Shown: one piece after another, positions 8,475 through 17,061 of the stretch
Position numbering within the stretch: the stretch's first letter is position 1
Layout: every line of letters begins with the position of its first letter
Source of the DNA: Flagellimonas sp. MMG031
GTDB lineage: Bacteria > Bacteroidota > Bacteroidia > Flavobacteriales > Flavobacteriaceae
DNA length: 64,000 nucleotides
Assembly: GCF_040112705.1 (NCBI RefSeq)
Contig: NZ_CP157804.1
Span: forward strand, 3,404,001 to 3,468,000
Direction of reading: 5' to 3'
Made by a program: the position numbers and the translations under genes
The notes under the pieces: generated by a model
The model's database searches: none
Seen by the model: the letters and a program-made list of their open reading frames with translations, nothing else
Told to the model about the DNA's origin: nothing

Positions 8475-9308
8475 ATGTTACGTCTCCTACAAATAGAATT
8501 TATAAAACTTTGGAACAATAGGGCCAGCAAGGTGCTGATCATCTCTTATTTTGTGCTCCTTACCTCAATCGCCCTTATTGCTGCCATAAAGTTTGATATT
8601 GGCCCGGTACAGTTTCACTTGGCCGACCAAGGAATTTTTAATTTTCCATATATCTGGCACTTCAACACTTTTGTTACAGCACTGTTTAAACTGTTTTTGG
8701 CGATTGTCATAGTGTCCATGATGTCCAACGAATACAGTAACAAGACCATCAAACAAAACCTGATCGATGGATTGTCCAAAAAGGAATTTATTCTGTCCAA
8801 GGTACTCACGGTGATTTCCTTTGCATTGATTTCCACAGTATTTGTGTTTGTGGTTTCGATGATTCTTGGCTTGATATATTCCGATTACAACGAGGTTTCC
8901 ATCATCTTCTCCGATATGGAATTTTTGCCTGCATTCTTTTTTAAACTGGTTGCCTTTTTTTCTTTCTGTCTCTTCTTGGGGATTTTGGTCAAACGTTCGG
9001 CCTTTGCCCTAGGGTTTCTCATTCTTTGGACCATTTTGGAACAAGTCGTGTTTGGTCTATTGGGCTGGAAGGTGATGAGCTGGGAAGCTGCCAAATCGGT
9101 CAAACGCTTTTTTCCATTGGAATCGATGGGCAACATGATCAAAGAACCTTTTACAAGACTCTCTGCTGTACAAAACATCGGTCAACAGATTGGGGAGGAC
9201 ATGAAATTCGATTATCATGTGTATTGGTATGAGTTTCTGATCGTCATCGTTTGGACAGCCATTTTTATCTATTTATCCTACGCATTATTGAAGAAACGTG
9301 ATTTGTAG
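8475..9308 (+). CDS. ABC transporter permease
   Basis: A 277-residue inner-membrane protein with six predicted hydrophobic segments (starting near residues 20, 65, 115, 155, 180 and 255), of the ABC-2 permease type. It carries a typical short cytoplasmic loop MMSNEYSNKTIKQNLIDG near residue 82, which in this family contacts the ATPase. It is the partner of the ATPase encoded immediately upstream. No other subunit is present, so this is a simple two-gene exporter. Substrate unknown. Confidence 0.85.
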   Translation: MLRLLQIEFIKLWNNRASKVLIISYFVLLTSIALIAAIKFDIGPVQFHLADQGIFNFPYIWHFNTFVTALFKLFLAIVIVSMMSNEYSNKTIKQNLIDGLSKKEFILSKVLTVISFALISTVFVFVVSMILGLIYSDYNEVSIIFSDMEFLPAFFFKLVAFFSFCLFLGILVKRSAFALGFLILWTILEQVVFGLLGWKVMSWEAAKSVKRFFPLESMGNMIKEPFTRLSAVQNIGQQIGEDMKFDYHVYWYEFLIVIVWTAIFIYLSYALLKKRDL

Positions 9309-9337
9309 TATCTTGTGAGATGCACATAATCATGTAA

Positions 9338-11068
9338 ATGCTGAGCAGATTATACATTTTCTTGGTCCTTTTGATGGGCCTATCCACCTATGCACAGGAG
9401 TGCCCCAATATGGTATTCCCGGCCAATGGCGCTACCAATGTCCCTTTGAATGCCACCATTGACTGGGAATCTGTGGATGGAGTGCCTTCTTATAATATCA
9501 CCTTGGGCACGACACCAGGTGGTGATGATATTTTAAGCTCTCAATTTGCGGGAGGCTCCTCCTACACCCCGCCACTGGGCCTACCGGCAAATACGACCAT
9601 TTATGTGACCATTACATTGTTCTTTTTCAACCAACCCAACATTACCTGTCCCAGTACTACTTTTACCACAGAGCCTTTGACGGCGATACCCAATTGCACA
9701 CAGGTGACCAATCCACCGGATATGGCCGCGGACATTAACCCCAACACCAATATTTCATGGCAATATGCGTATGGTGCTACGGGATATTTCCTAAGCCTGG
9801 GCACTACGCCAGGGGGAACGGAACTGCTCAATAATCTGGACGTGGGCAATACACTTTCGTACAATCCCACCATGGAATTGCAGGAACAGACCACTTTTTA
9901 TGCCACGGTTACTCCGTACAACCCATTGGGCAATGCCGTTGGCTGTACGTTTCAGCAATTCACCACCAGAGAGGCATCGGACATACCGGATTGTAGCACG
10001 ATCATCTACCCACAGAACGGGGAGACCAACGTACCGCTTTCCCCTTTATTGGAATGGAGTGCCGTCCCGGACGCCACTGGTTACACTGTGACCATTGGCA
10101 CTACACCCATAGCAACCGATATTTTGGATGGTGCCATTTTTAATACCAATTCCACCCCTGTGGTGAATTTTGAGCCTAACAAAACCTTTTTTATCACCAT
10201 TGTTCCCTTTAACGATGCCGGGCAGGCCGAAGGCTGTGTCCAAACCAGTTTCTCTACACTTTTGGGCTGTGGGCCCTATTTGGATTTTCAGTCTGGTGAA
10301 TATATTACCATAAACCCGGTCATTGATTTTCCGGAGACTTTTTCGTCCTGCGAAAATGAGGGTCCGCTGGTTATCGCTTCCGATGACGTTGCCGAAGGCT
10401 ATCGTTGGTACCAAATTGACCAATTTGGCAACGAGAATATTATATCCTCCACCAGTGAGGTAACCATTACCGAAAACGGCACCTATCGCTACGAAGCGTA
10501 CAATACCGTGGTCCAGAATGGGAATTTTATTGAGTGCCCCTCCTCCCAAGTTTTTGAGGTGCTCTCGTCCGAACGACCAACCATCGATAATATTCTGGCC
10601 CGAAGAACGGGCCAATCCCTGCAATTGACCGTTATCGTCTCTGGAAACGGTGATTATGAGTATGCCATTGACAATAGCAATGGACCTTATTCCGATAGCA
10701 ACATTTTTACGAATGTTGCTTTGGGAAATCACACTATTTATGTACGGGATAAAAATGGCTGCGGCATTGCCGAAAGATTGTTTACCCAAGATTTGACCGT
10801 GGAAGGTTTTCCAAAGTTTTTTACGCCGAATGGGGACACCATCAACGATTATTGGCAATTCATCCAGCCTAGGGGTTCCGACCCCGTCACTTTTCAGAGC
10901 ATTCGGATTTTTGATCGGTTTGGTACCTTTTTAAAGCAAATTTCCCAAGATTCGCAGGGATGGGACGGCACAGTTCGTGGGAATCGGTTACCATCGGGCG
11001 ACTATTGGTTTTTGGCGGTGGATGATACCAATCGCGAATACAAGGGGCATTTTACCCTAAAACGATAA
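9338..11068 (+). CDS. secreted T9SS type B sorting-domain protein with fibronectin-like repeats
   Basis: A 576-residue exported protein. Residues 1-20 are a Sec signal peptide ending in YAQ. Three repeats of about 95 residues follow, each opening with a P.NG.TNVPL or DINPN pattern, then a WE/WS..(D/G)A..Y motif and ITLGTTPGGD. They read as fibronectin III-like adhesion domains. A middle domain is followed by the C-terminal sorting domain: FFTPNGDTINDYW, IRIFDRFG, GWDGTVRGNRLPSGDYWF and a basic end (LKR), the gliding-motility-associated type B signal for type IX secretion. The likely site is the cell surface or medium. The gene lies just after the ABC exporter, but the gap of 29 bases does not prove co-function. 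Confidence 0.88.
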   Translation: MLSRLYIFLVLLMGLSTYAQECPNMVFPANGATNVPLNATIDWESVDGVPSYNITLGTTPGGDDILSSQFAGGSSYTPPLGLPANTTIYVTITLFFFNQPNITCPSTTFTTEPLTAIPNCTQVTNPPDMAADINPNTNISWQYAYGATGYFLSLGTTPGGTELLNNLDVGNTLSYNPTMELQEQTTFYATVTPYNPLGNAVGCTFQQFTTREASDIPDCSTIIYPQNGETNVPLSPLLEWSAVPDATGYTVTIGTTPIATDILDGAIFNTNSTPVVNFEPNKTFFITIVPFNDAGQAEGCVQTSFSTLLGCGPYLDFQSGEYITINPVIDFPETFSSCENEGPLVIASDDVAEGYRWYQIDQFGNENIISSTSEVTITENGTYRYEAYNTVVQNGNFIECPSSQVFEVLSSERPTIDNILARRTGQSLQLTVIVSGNGDYEYAIDNSNGPYSDSNIFTNVALGNHTIYVRDKNGCGIAERLFTQDLTVEGFPKFFTPNGDTINDYWQFIQPRGSDPVTFQSIRIFDRFGTFLKQISQDSQGWDGTVRGNRLPSGDYWFLAVDDTNREYKGHFTLKR

Positions 11069-11077
11069 TATCTCCTT

Positions 11078-11110
11078 TTTGCTTCATTTTGGGACAAGCC
11101 TTTAGTATTT
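11078..11110 (+). promoter_or_regulatory. possible uvrB promoter
   Basis: TTTG at 11078-11081 is followed after 21 bases by TAGTATTT at 11103-11110, an imperfect TAnnTTTG, just before the uvrB ATG at 11118. The spacing fits, but the -7 match is partial. Confidence 0.35.
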
Positions 11111-11117
11111 TTAACCC

Positions 11118-13106
11118 ATGAAATTCCAGGTAGTATCCGAATTTAAGCCTACGGGCGATCAACCCGAAGCCATACGCCAATTGGTCGAAGGCATTGAGGG
11201 AAATACACGACACCAAACGCTGCTAGGGGTAACGGGTTCTGGAAAAACCTTTACCGTAGCCAATGTGGTGGAATCGGTGCAAAAACCTACCTTGGTTCTC
11301 GCGCACAACAAGACCTTGGCCGCACAATTATATTCCGAGTTCAAGCAGTTTTTTCCAAAAAATGCGGTGGAATACTTTGTATCCTATTACGATTACTATC
11401 AACCGGAGGCCTATATTCCCACTAGTGGATTATACATAGAAAAGGACCTTTCCATCAATGAGGATATTGAAAAACTGCGATTGAGCACCACTTCTTCCCT
11501 CTTGTCAGGAAGGCGGGATGTATTGGTGGTCGCCTCCGTTTCATGCCTTTACGGTATTGGTAACCCCATCGAATTCCAGAAGAATGTCATCACCATCCAC
11601 CGAGACCAGGTAATCTCCAGGACCAAATTCCTAAAACAATTGGTGCAAAGTCTTTACGCTCGCACCACTGCCGATTTCAGGAACGGTAATTTTAGGGTAA
11701 AGGGTGATGTGGTGGACGTTTTCCCCGGATACGCCGACCACGCGTTCCGCATCCATTTTTTTGGGGATGAAATTGAGGAAATCGAGGCACTGGACCCTTT
11801 CAACAACAAAGTCATTGAGATATACGATACCCTGAATATCTACCCAGCGAACATGTTCGTTACCTCTCCCGATGTGCTTCAAAATGCAATTCGCGAAATT
11901 CAGGATGATTTGGTGAAGCAAGTGGATTACTTTAAGGAAATTGGACGACCATTGGAGGCGAAACGTTTGGAGGAGCGAACCAATTTTGATTTGGAAATGA
12001 TCCGTGAGTTGGGCTACTGCTCGGGAATCGAAAACTACTCCAGATATTTGGATGGAAGAAAACCAGGTACCAGACCGTTCTGTCTACTGGATTATTTCCC
12101 TGATGATTACTTGATGGTGGTGGATGAAAGCCATGTGACCATACCCCAAGTGCATGCTATGTACGGTGGCGACCGTTCCCGAAAGGAGAACTTGGTGGAA
12201 TATGGTTTCCGACTACCTGCTGCCATGGACAACCGTCCTCTAAAGTTTGAAGAATTTGAGGCCCTTCAGAATCAAGTGCTTTATGTTAGCGCCACACCCG
12301 CCGATTACGAACTTGAATTGAGCGAAGGGGTTTATGTGGAACAAATTATCCGCCCTACAGGTTTGTTGGACCCCGTGATAGAAGTCCGCCCCAGCGAAAA
12401 CCAGATTGATGATTTGGTGGAGGAAATCCAACAACGAGTAGAACTGGATGAACGTACCTTGGTGACCACCTTGACCAAACGAATGGCCGAGGAGCTTACC
12501 AAGTATCTGTCCCGTATCGATGTTCGCTGCCGCTACATCCACAGTGATGTGGATACCTTGGAACGGGTAGAAATTATGCAGGATTTAAGAAAGGGGTTAT
12601 TTGATGTACTCATTGGGGTGAACTTGCTGAGGGAGGGACTAGATCTGCCCGAAGTATCGCTTGTAGCCATATTGGATGCGGACAAGGAAGGTTTTTTGCG
12701 AAGCAACCGCTCCCTGACGCAAACGGTGGGCCGTGCTGCACGTAATTTGAACGGCAAGGCCATCATGTACGCCGATACCATTACCGAGAGTATGCAAAAG
12801 ACCATCGACGAGACCAATTATCGTAGGGAAAAACAGATGGCTTACAACAAGGAAAACAACATTACCCCCACAGCCTTGAAGAAAAACCTCGATAGTGCCC
12901 TGGCCAAAAACTCCGTCTCTACCTATCATTTTCAAAAGGAAGAACTACGAGCTGCCGAACCTGATTTAAAATATATTACTGAGGACCAAAAGGAGAAACT
13001 GATCAGGGAAAAGCGAAAGGCTATGGAAAAGGCGGCCAAGGAGCTCAATTTCATGGAGGCGGCCAAACTTCGGGACGAAATCAAAATGCTACAGGAGAAG
13101 GAATAA
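11118..13106 (+). CDS. uvrB: excinuclease ABC subunit B
   Basis: Damage-verifying helicase-like subunit of the UvrABC nucleotide excision repair complex. The 662 residues cover the full protein: Walker A GVTGSGKT near 38-45, the beta-hairpin that inserts into DNA (YYDYYQPEAYIP near 92-103), the DEAD-like VVDESH, helicase motifs V and VI (GVNLLREGLDLPEV, QTVGRAARN) and the C-terminal UVR motif that binds UvrC. The start at ATG 11118 agrees with the family N-terminus (KFQVVSEFKPTGDQPEAI). It is a single-gene unit, with no SOS box recognisable by eye. Confidence 0.98.
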   Translation: MKFQVVSEFKPTGDQPEAIRQLVEGIEGNTRHQTLLGVTGSGKTFTVANVVESVQKPTLVLAHNKTLAAQLYSEFKQFFPKNAVEYFVSYYDYYQPEAYIPTSGLYIEKDLSINEDIEKLRLSTTSSLLSGRRDVLVVASVSCLYGIGNPIEFQKNVITIHRDQVISRTKFLKQLVQSLYARTTADFRNGNFRVKGDVVDVFPGYADHAFRIHFFGDEIEEIEALDPFNNKVIEIYDTLNIYPANMFVTSPDVLQNAIREIQDDLVKQVDYFKEIGRPLEAKRLEERTNFDLEMIRELGYCSGIENYSRYLDGRKPGTRPFCLLDYFPDDYLMVVDESHVTIPQVHAMYGGDRSRKENLVEYGFRLPAAMDNRPLKFEEFEALQNQVLYVSATPADYELELSEGVYVEQIIRPTGLLDPVIEVRPSENQIDDLVEEIQQRVELDERTLVTTLTKRMAEELTKYLSRIDVRCRYIHSDVDTLERVEIMQDLRKGLFDVLIGVNLLREGLDLPEVSLVAILDADKEGFLRSNRSLTQTVGRAARNLNGKAIMYADTITESMQKTIDETNYRREKQMAYNKENNITPTALKKNLDSALAKNSVSTYHFQKEELRAAEPDLKYITEDQKEKLIREKRKAMEKAAKELNFMEAAKLRDEIKMLQEKE

Positions 13107-13137
13107 AAAAACGCGCCCCTGCAAAGCAGGAGCGCGT
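13104..13137 (-). terminator. intrinsic terminator of hsp20
   Basis: A 12-bp stem with one mismatch and an AAA loop (13111-13137) is flanked on the left by a run of A at 13105-13111, which is a U-tract for leftward transcription. It therefore ends the hsp20 transcript and lies directly against the uvrB stop. There is no T-run on the plus strand. Confidence 0.75.
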
Positions 13138-13196
13138 CCCAAACTAACCAACTAATCCAACCATCATGAAACACCTATAGTTGGTGTTCTGTTGTC

Positions 13197-13622
13197 TTAT
13201 GCGATTTCAATCAATCTTTTTGGTTTTGGCAATGCCTCTTGTTTTTTCGGCAAGGTCAATTTCAAAATTCCATCCTCGTATTTGGCGTCGATTTTAGAGC
13301 CATCCACAGTTTCAGGAAGTGTAAAGGCTCTTTTAAATGAACTATATGAGAACTCTTTGCGTGTGTAATTCTCATTTTTATCTTCATTTTCAGTCTTGAT
13401 TTCACTTGAAATAGTCAATACGTCGTTATCGATTTCCACGGTGAAATCGTCCTTTTTCATGCCTGGGACTGCCAATTCCAATTCAAACCCTTCGGTATTG
13501 TCCTTAATATTGACAGCTGGCATGGTAGCGTTCCATTTTTCGGTTCCTCCGAACCAATCGGGTCCCATAAAATCGTTCATCAATGATGGAAAAAACAGGT
13601 TATTTCTTTTTACTATACTCAT
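13197..13622 (-). CDS. small heat shock protein, Hsp20/alpha-crystallin family
   Basis: ATP-independent holdase that binds unfolding proteins in the cytoplasm. The 141 residues have the three expected parts: a short N-terminal arm (to about 35), the alpha-crystallin domain (FELELAVPGMKKDDF through KYEDGILKLTLPKK, with the conserved A/Y-x-x-x-G-V/I-L motif), and a C-terminal tail ending in LIEIA, which supplies the IxI motif used in oligomerisation. It is a single gene with its own terminator. The region upstream carries two inverted repeats containing TGTCA/GTCAG that may be heat-responsive sites. Confidence 0.93.
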   Translation of the reverse strand: MSIVKRNNLFFPSLMNDFMGPDWFGGTEKWNATMPAVNIKDNTEGFELELAVPGMKKDDFTVEIDNDVLTISSEIKTENEDKNENYTRKEFSYSSFKRAFTLPETVDGSKIDAKYEDGILKLTLPKKQEALPKPKRLIEIA

Positions 13623-13690
13623 GGCGATTCAATTTTAGTTAAACTTTGTAATCACACAGTATAAGTCAAATCATATACCAATTCAGAATA

Positions 13691-13737
13691 ACTGACTTTT
13701 TGGCAGTTTTAAAAAGAAATAAGGTGTCATTGTGACA
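13691..13737. promoter_or_regulatory. inverted repeats upstream of hsp20
   Basis: Two small inverted repeats lie upstream of hsp20: an imperfect one around 13691-13707 (CTGAC, five bases, GGCAG) and TGTCA-TTG-TGACA at 13725-13737. The second also abuts the TerB-like gene stop. Similar TGTCA repeats occur in the grpE promoter. A role in heat-shock control is inference. Confidence 0.35.
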
Positions 13738-14139
13738 TTAATTGTAATGCGCCCTGAAAATATTGATCAGTATATTGGGCGGAACAATCTTGTCGGGGTA
13801 GCGGTGCATCACCTCCAAAACCTGACTGATGGCCGCAGGAGGCAGGCCCATTCGGAGCCCGATATTGTAAAGTCTGTCGATTTCCTTTTTATGCTGCTCA
13901 TCGTCGATGTTCATAAGGAGCATCAATCGGTGAAACTGTACTATTCGATCGGCCTGGGTTTTTAAGCGGACCTTGGGTGGTCTTTCCTTTAAGAGCCCTT
14001 TGAAGGTATCCTCATCCACACCTAGACTCCTGGCAACTTGAAGCAAAAAGTCATACTCGGATTGCTTTAGGGAATGATCTACCCTAGCAAAGGCGATCAT
14101 CTCCGAAAGTATACTTAATTTTTCCTCATAAGTTCCCAT
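13738..14139 (-). CDS. TerB-like helical protein
   Basis: A 133-residue all-helical cytoplasmic protein resembling the TerB/tellurite-resistance fold: EEKLSILSEMIAFARVDHSLKQSEYDFL at the N-terminus has the acidic helix-turn pattern of that family. I start it at ATG 14139 (MGTYEEKL). The longer reading from 14202 adds 21 residues unlike the family and begins inside the upstream terminator zone. No other ter genes are nearby, so tellurite resistance should not be inferred. Function unknown. Confidence 0.7.
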   Translation of the reverse strand: MGTYEEKLSILSEMIAFARVDHSLKQSEYDFLLQVARSLGVDEDTFKGLLKERPPKVRLKTQADRIVQFHRLMLLMNIDDEQHKKEIDRLYNIGLRMGLPPAAISQVLEVMHRYPDKIVPPNILINIFRAHYN

Positions 14140-14200
14140 ATGTTGAGGTTTTGGTTTGTTGCTCCACTTACATAACTCCAAAACCTTCATTTTAGTACAC

Positions 14201-14228
14201 AAAAAAGCCCTGAAAATTCAGGGCTTTT
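14201..14228 (-). terminator. intrinsic terminator after the 111-aa gene
   Basis: A GC-rich stem AGCCCTGAA/TTCAGGGCT (14206-14225) has six A on its left side, giving a U-tract for leftward transcription, and four T on its right side. It ends the transcript of the gene at 14257-14592 and may act weakly in both directions. Confidence 0.75.
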
Positions 14229-14256
14229 ACTAGCTAACTCAAACAATTTCCGTTTT

Positions 14257-14592
14257 TTAAGCGGTAATTCTTACTGGAAGTTCGTACACTCTACCTGGCG
14301 CAACATTCTCCAATTGTACCCTTTTGTAGTTTAAACGGTTTTTTACAAAGCCATCCAATACCTCGTCTTCCGTTTTTACGGATAGTACGATCAATTCGCC
14401 ATTTTCGGTAACAATGAAACGAACTTCGGCGCTCAATTCTTTGTAGTCCACATTGAATTGGTTGTCTTTCAACATTTCGTAAATCTGCCCGGAAAGACTT
14501 TTTTCCTTGGTTTCCTTTTTACCTTCTGATGCGAACGCACCCATGGTTACGAACAAAGCCAACGCCACTGTAATCGTCTTAAATTTTCTCAT
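14257..14592 (-). CDS. small exported protein of unknown function (111 aa)
   Basis: A 111-residue protein with a signal peptide (residues 1-21, ending AFASEG), predicted periplasmic. The mature part is a mixed alpha/beta domain with VRFIVTENGELIVLSVKTEDEVLDGF (two beta strands around an NG turn), similar in pattern to the small TonB C-terminal-like or energy-transducer fold, but I cannot assign it. It is monocistronic between a -7 box at 14675-14682 and a strong terminator. Such proteins are common in Flavobacteriaceae. Confidence 0.7.
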   Translation of the reverse strand: MRKFKTITVALALFVTMGAFASEGKKETKEKSLSGQIYEMLKDNQFNVDYKELSAEVRFIVTENGELIVLSVKTEDEVLDGFVKNRLNYKRVQLENVAPGRVYELPVRITA

Positions 14593-14940
14593 GATTTCTG
14601 TTTTTTGATTTTTATTGATGATTAATGATTTGTTAAAAAAGAACCCTATTCAAGAGCTCTTTTTAAAGACATCTCAAAAATAAGACGATTAAAAATCTAA
14701 AATGTTACAGTATCTGGGGATTTAACAAATGTTTAATGTTCCTAACCTTGGCCTAATACGTGGATTGGGGCCGGTATACATTTGGTAATTTCTTGGGTGT
14801 TTTGGGAAAGCTCTCAAAACGAACGGACTAAGGGATGAATATTCCGTTTCCAACCAAAAATGGATACAAAACGAACCAATTTTATAAAAAAAGGGCAACA
14901 CCCTTGGGTATTGCCCTTCTGAAAAATATGATAGGTGAGA
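14593..14940. other. 348-bp intergenic region
   Basis: I find no gene here. A minus-strand -7 box TATTTTTG at 14675-14682 can serve the 111-aa exported protein, leaving a leader of about 75 bases. The right end holds the sucC terminator. The middle (about 14700-14880) shows no repeat, hairpin or reading frame that I can support. Confidence 0.6.
14884..14918 (-). terminator. sucC terminator
   Basis: An inverted repeat AAGGGCAA.ACC / GGT.TTGCCCTT at 14891-14918 with a short loop has seven A on its left, that is a U-tract for leftward transcription from sucC. Confidence 0.8.
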
Positions 14941-16134
14941 CTAGCTCAATACTTCTTCCACTTTATCGGCAGCTTCTTTGAACTGCACCGCAGAATGCAC
15001 CGCCAAACCAGAGTTATCGATAATTTCCTTGGCCAACTCAGCGTTGGTACCTTGCAATCTTACAATAATGGGCACTTGAATGGCATCGCCCATATTTTTA
15101 TAGGCATCCACAACTCCTTGTGCCACACGGTCGCAACGCACGATTCCACCAAAGATATTGATAAGAATGGCCTTTACGTTGGGATCCTTTAGGATGATAC
15201 GGAAAGCTTCCTCCACCCTTTTGGCATCGGCAGTTCCACCTACATCCAAGAAGTTGGCTGGTTCTCCACCCGCCATTTTGATCAAATCCATGGTCGCCAT
15301 GGCCAAACCGGCACCGTTTACCATACAGCCCACGTTGCCATCCAAATCCACATAGTTTAGGCCAACTTCACGAGCTTCCACCTCGATGGGGTTCTCCTCA
15401 CGAAGGTCTCGCATTTCGGCGTAGGATTTTCTTCTGTACAGTGCGTTATCATCTATGGTTACTTTGGCGTCAACAGCCATAATTTTATCGTCCGATGTCT
15501 TCAATACCGGGTTGATTTCAAAAAGACTGGCATCACTTTCTACGTATGCTTTGTAAAGTGACATCACGAATTTGGTCATTTCCTTAAAAGCCGTTCCGGA
15601 CAAACCTAGGTTAAAGGCAATCCTACGGGCTTGGAAAGGCAACAATCCCAATCCTGGGTCTACCTCTTCTGTAAAAATCAAATGCGGGGTTTTTTCGGCC
15701 ACTTCTTCAATGTCCATACCTCCTTCGGTAGAGTACATGATCATGTTTCTTCCAGTGCCCCGATTCAAAAGAACGGACATATAGAACTCGCTGGTTTCGC
15801 TGTCGCCGGGATAATACACGTCTTCGGCCACCAACACTTGGTGTACTTTTTTACCTTCAGCAGATGTTTGGGGGGTCACCAAGTTCATCCCGATAATGCT
15901 GCCCGCCAATTCTTCCACTTCCTTCAAGTTCTTGGCCAGTTTTACACCACCGCCCTTACCACGACCACCTGCATGTACTTGGGCCTTTATAACGTGCCAT
16001 CCGGTACCGGTTTCCTCTGTAAGTTGTTTTGCGGCGTCTACCGCTTCTTTGGCGTTGTGCGCAACTATTCCTCGTTGGATCCTAACGCCAAAACTGGCTA
16101 AAATCTCTTTTCCTTGATATTCGTGAAGATTCAT
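14941..16134 (-). CDS. sucC: succinyl-CoA synthetase beta subunit (ADP-forming)
   Basis: Beta subunit of the TCA-cycle enzyme that converts succinyl-CoA to succinate with formation of ATP (or GTP). The 397 residues show the ATP-grasp domain: MNLHEYQGKEIL start, HAGGRGKGGGVKLAK around residue 51-65, and GGIVRCDRVAQGV near the C-terminus, the ligase CoA-binding domain. The length is usual for the family. It is monocistronic here, with its own -7 box and terminator. The alpha subunit gene sucD is not in this window, which is common in Bacteroidota. Confidence 0.97.
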   Translation of the reverse strand: MNLHEYQGKEILASFGVRIQRGIVAHNAKEAVDAAKQLTEETGTGWHVIKAQVHAGGRGKGGGVKLAKNLKEVEELAGSIIGMNLVTPQTSAEGKKVHQVLVAEDVYYPGDSETSEFYMSVLLNRGTGRNMIMYSTEGGMDIEEVAEKTPHLIFTEEVDPGLGLLPFQARRIAFNLGLSGTAFKEMTKFVMSLYKAYVESDASLFEINPVLKTSDDKIMAVDAKVTIDDNALYRRKSYAEMRDLREENPIEVEAREVGLNYVDLDGNVGCMVNGAGLAMATMDLIKMAGGEPANFLDVGGTADAKRVEEAFRIILKDPNVKAILINIFGGIVRCDRVAQGVVDAYKNMGDAIQVPIIVRLQGTNAELAKEIIDNSGLAVHSAVQFKEAADKVEEVLS

Positions 16135-16159
16135 CTGTGAGTTTACTTTTGTTTGCTGA

Positions 16160-16167
16160 CAAAAATA
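16160..16167 (-). promoter_or_regulatory. -7 box for sucC
   Basis: TATTTTTG on the minus strand, about 25 bases before the sucC ATG at 16134. A TTTG is present 14 bases further upstream, shorter than the usual 19-21, so the -33 element is uncertain. Confidence 0.5.
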
Positions 16168-16251
16168 GAAAACACCGCTGACAAATTGAAGTTGTTAAAT
16201 GAATAATTACCTTTTAAAACAGAATAACGGAGTGCTTTTCCAATGAAACCG

Positions 16252-16890
16252 CTACAACTTAAAATCTTTGAAGTCCAACGGATCAAAGTTTTTGAAGTGC
16301 CCGTTCATTTCGATCACTTCCTTGGTACGGTTGACTTTGTTCAATACATGGGTCGTGGCTTCCAAATGCGCTTTGATAAAGTTCAAACGATCGGTTTCCT
16401 TGGTCATTAACAATAATTCGTACTCCTGCTCAAACGAAAGCCCCATTTTGTGTGCCAAAGAGTAACTGTTGAATTGCTTGGGCGAGGTCTTGGTAAAAGG
16501 AACATCCATAATATCATAAAGTTCCTCTACTTTTTGCAGGACTTCCGCCCTTAAATCCACGTCGGCATCGTTCTCCGTTTCCAAGAAGGCGACTTCACCA
16601 CCAGCATAGAGTTTCCCTTCCAATTGTTGTTCAAAACTCAAAACCTTAAAAATCTGTCGCGCCACGCAGACTACGTCCATTTCTCCGGACTCATAGGTAT
16701 TAACCACTTCCACCAATTGAACTTCCGTCCCATACGAGATGGAATTATTTATATACACGGGAATACCAAAGGTGAGGGCCTCCCTCCTACAATCATGGAT
16801 CAATTGCTTGTACCGATCCTCGAATATGTGAAGGGGCACGGTCTCGCCCGGATAAAACACCGACTGTAATGGAAATAATGGAAGCTTCAT
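16252..16890 (-). CDS. Lon N-terminal (LAN/PUA-like) domain protein
   Basis: A stand-alone homologue of the substrate-binding N-terminal domain of Lon protease, without ATPase or peptidase domains. The opening KLPLFPLQSVFYPGETVPLHIFE is diagnostic, followed by the beta-rich domain and a helical bundle to residue 212. I start at ATG 16890; the upstream TTG two codons earlier is unlikely. The role of free LAN-domain proteins is not settled; a link to protein quality control is only inferred from the domain. It is divergent from lysA. Confidence 0.85.
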   Translation of the reverse strand: MKLPLFPLQSVFYPGETVPLHIFEDRYKQLIHDCRREALTFGIPVYINNSISYGTEVQLVEVVNTYESGEMDVVCVARQIFKVLSFEQQLEGKLYAGGEVAFLETENDADVDLRAEVLQKVEELYDIMDVPFTKTSPKQFNSYSLAHKMGLSFEQEYELLLMTKETDRLNFIKAHLEATTHVLNKVNRTKEVIEMNGHFKNFDPLDFKDFKL

Positions 16891-16936
16891 GTTCAATGTT
16901 GAGATTTCTTAAAAATACATATCAAAAATCAAAGCC

Positions 16937-17040
16937 ACAATAGTAGCCATATCGACTATTGTTGCAAAACAAACAATTTGTTATATTTTGATAGATTAAA
17001 TTAAATTTCTTGTAAGTAAGACCCGTAACACCTAGTTTTG
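16937..17040. promoter_or_regulatory. lysA promoter region with inverted repeats
   Basis: TAGTTTTG at 17033-17040 is a TAnnTTTG -7 box for lysA, so transcription would start near 17047. Upstream lie two inverted repeats: ACAATAGT/ACTATTGT (16937-16944 and 16955-16962) and AACAAA/TTTGTT near 16968-16982. They could be operators for lysA or for the divergent gene. Confidence 0.45.
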
Positions 17041-17061
17041 TTTCAAATAATCTGTTTCATT

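Noticed and set aside
10046..10858. 270-codon open frame opposite the T9SS protein gene
   Set aside because: Antisense to a gene with signal peptide, repeats and sorting domain; no own start context.
13738..14139. Tellurite resistance cluster
   Set aside because: Only a single TerB-like protein is present and no terC, terD or terA; resistance cannot be claimed.
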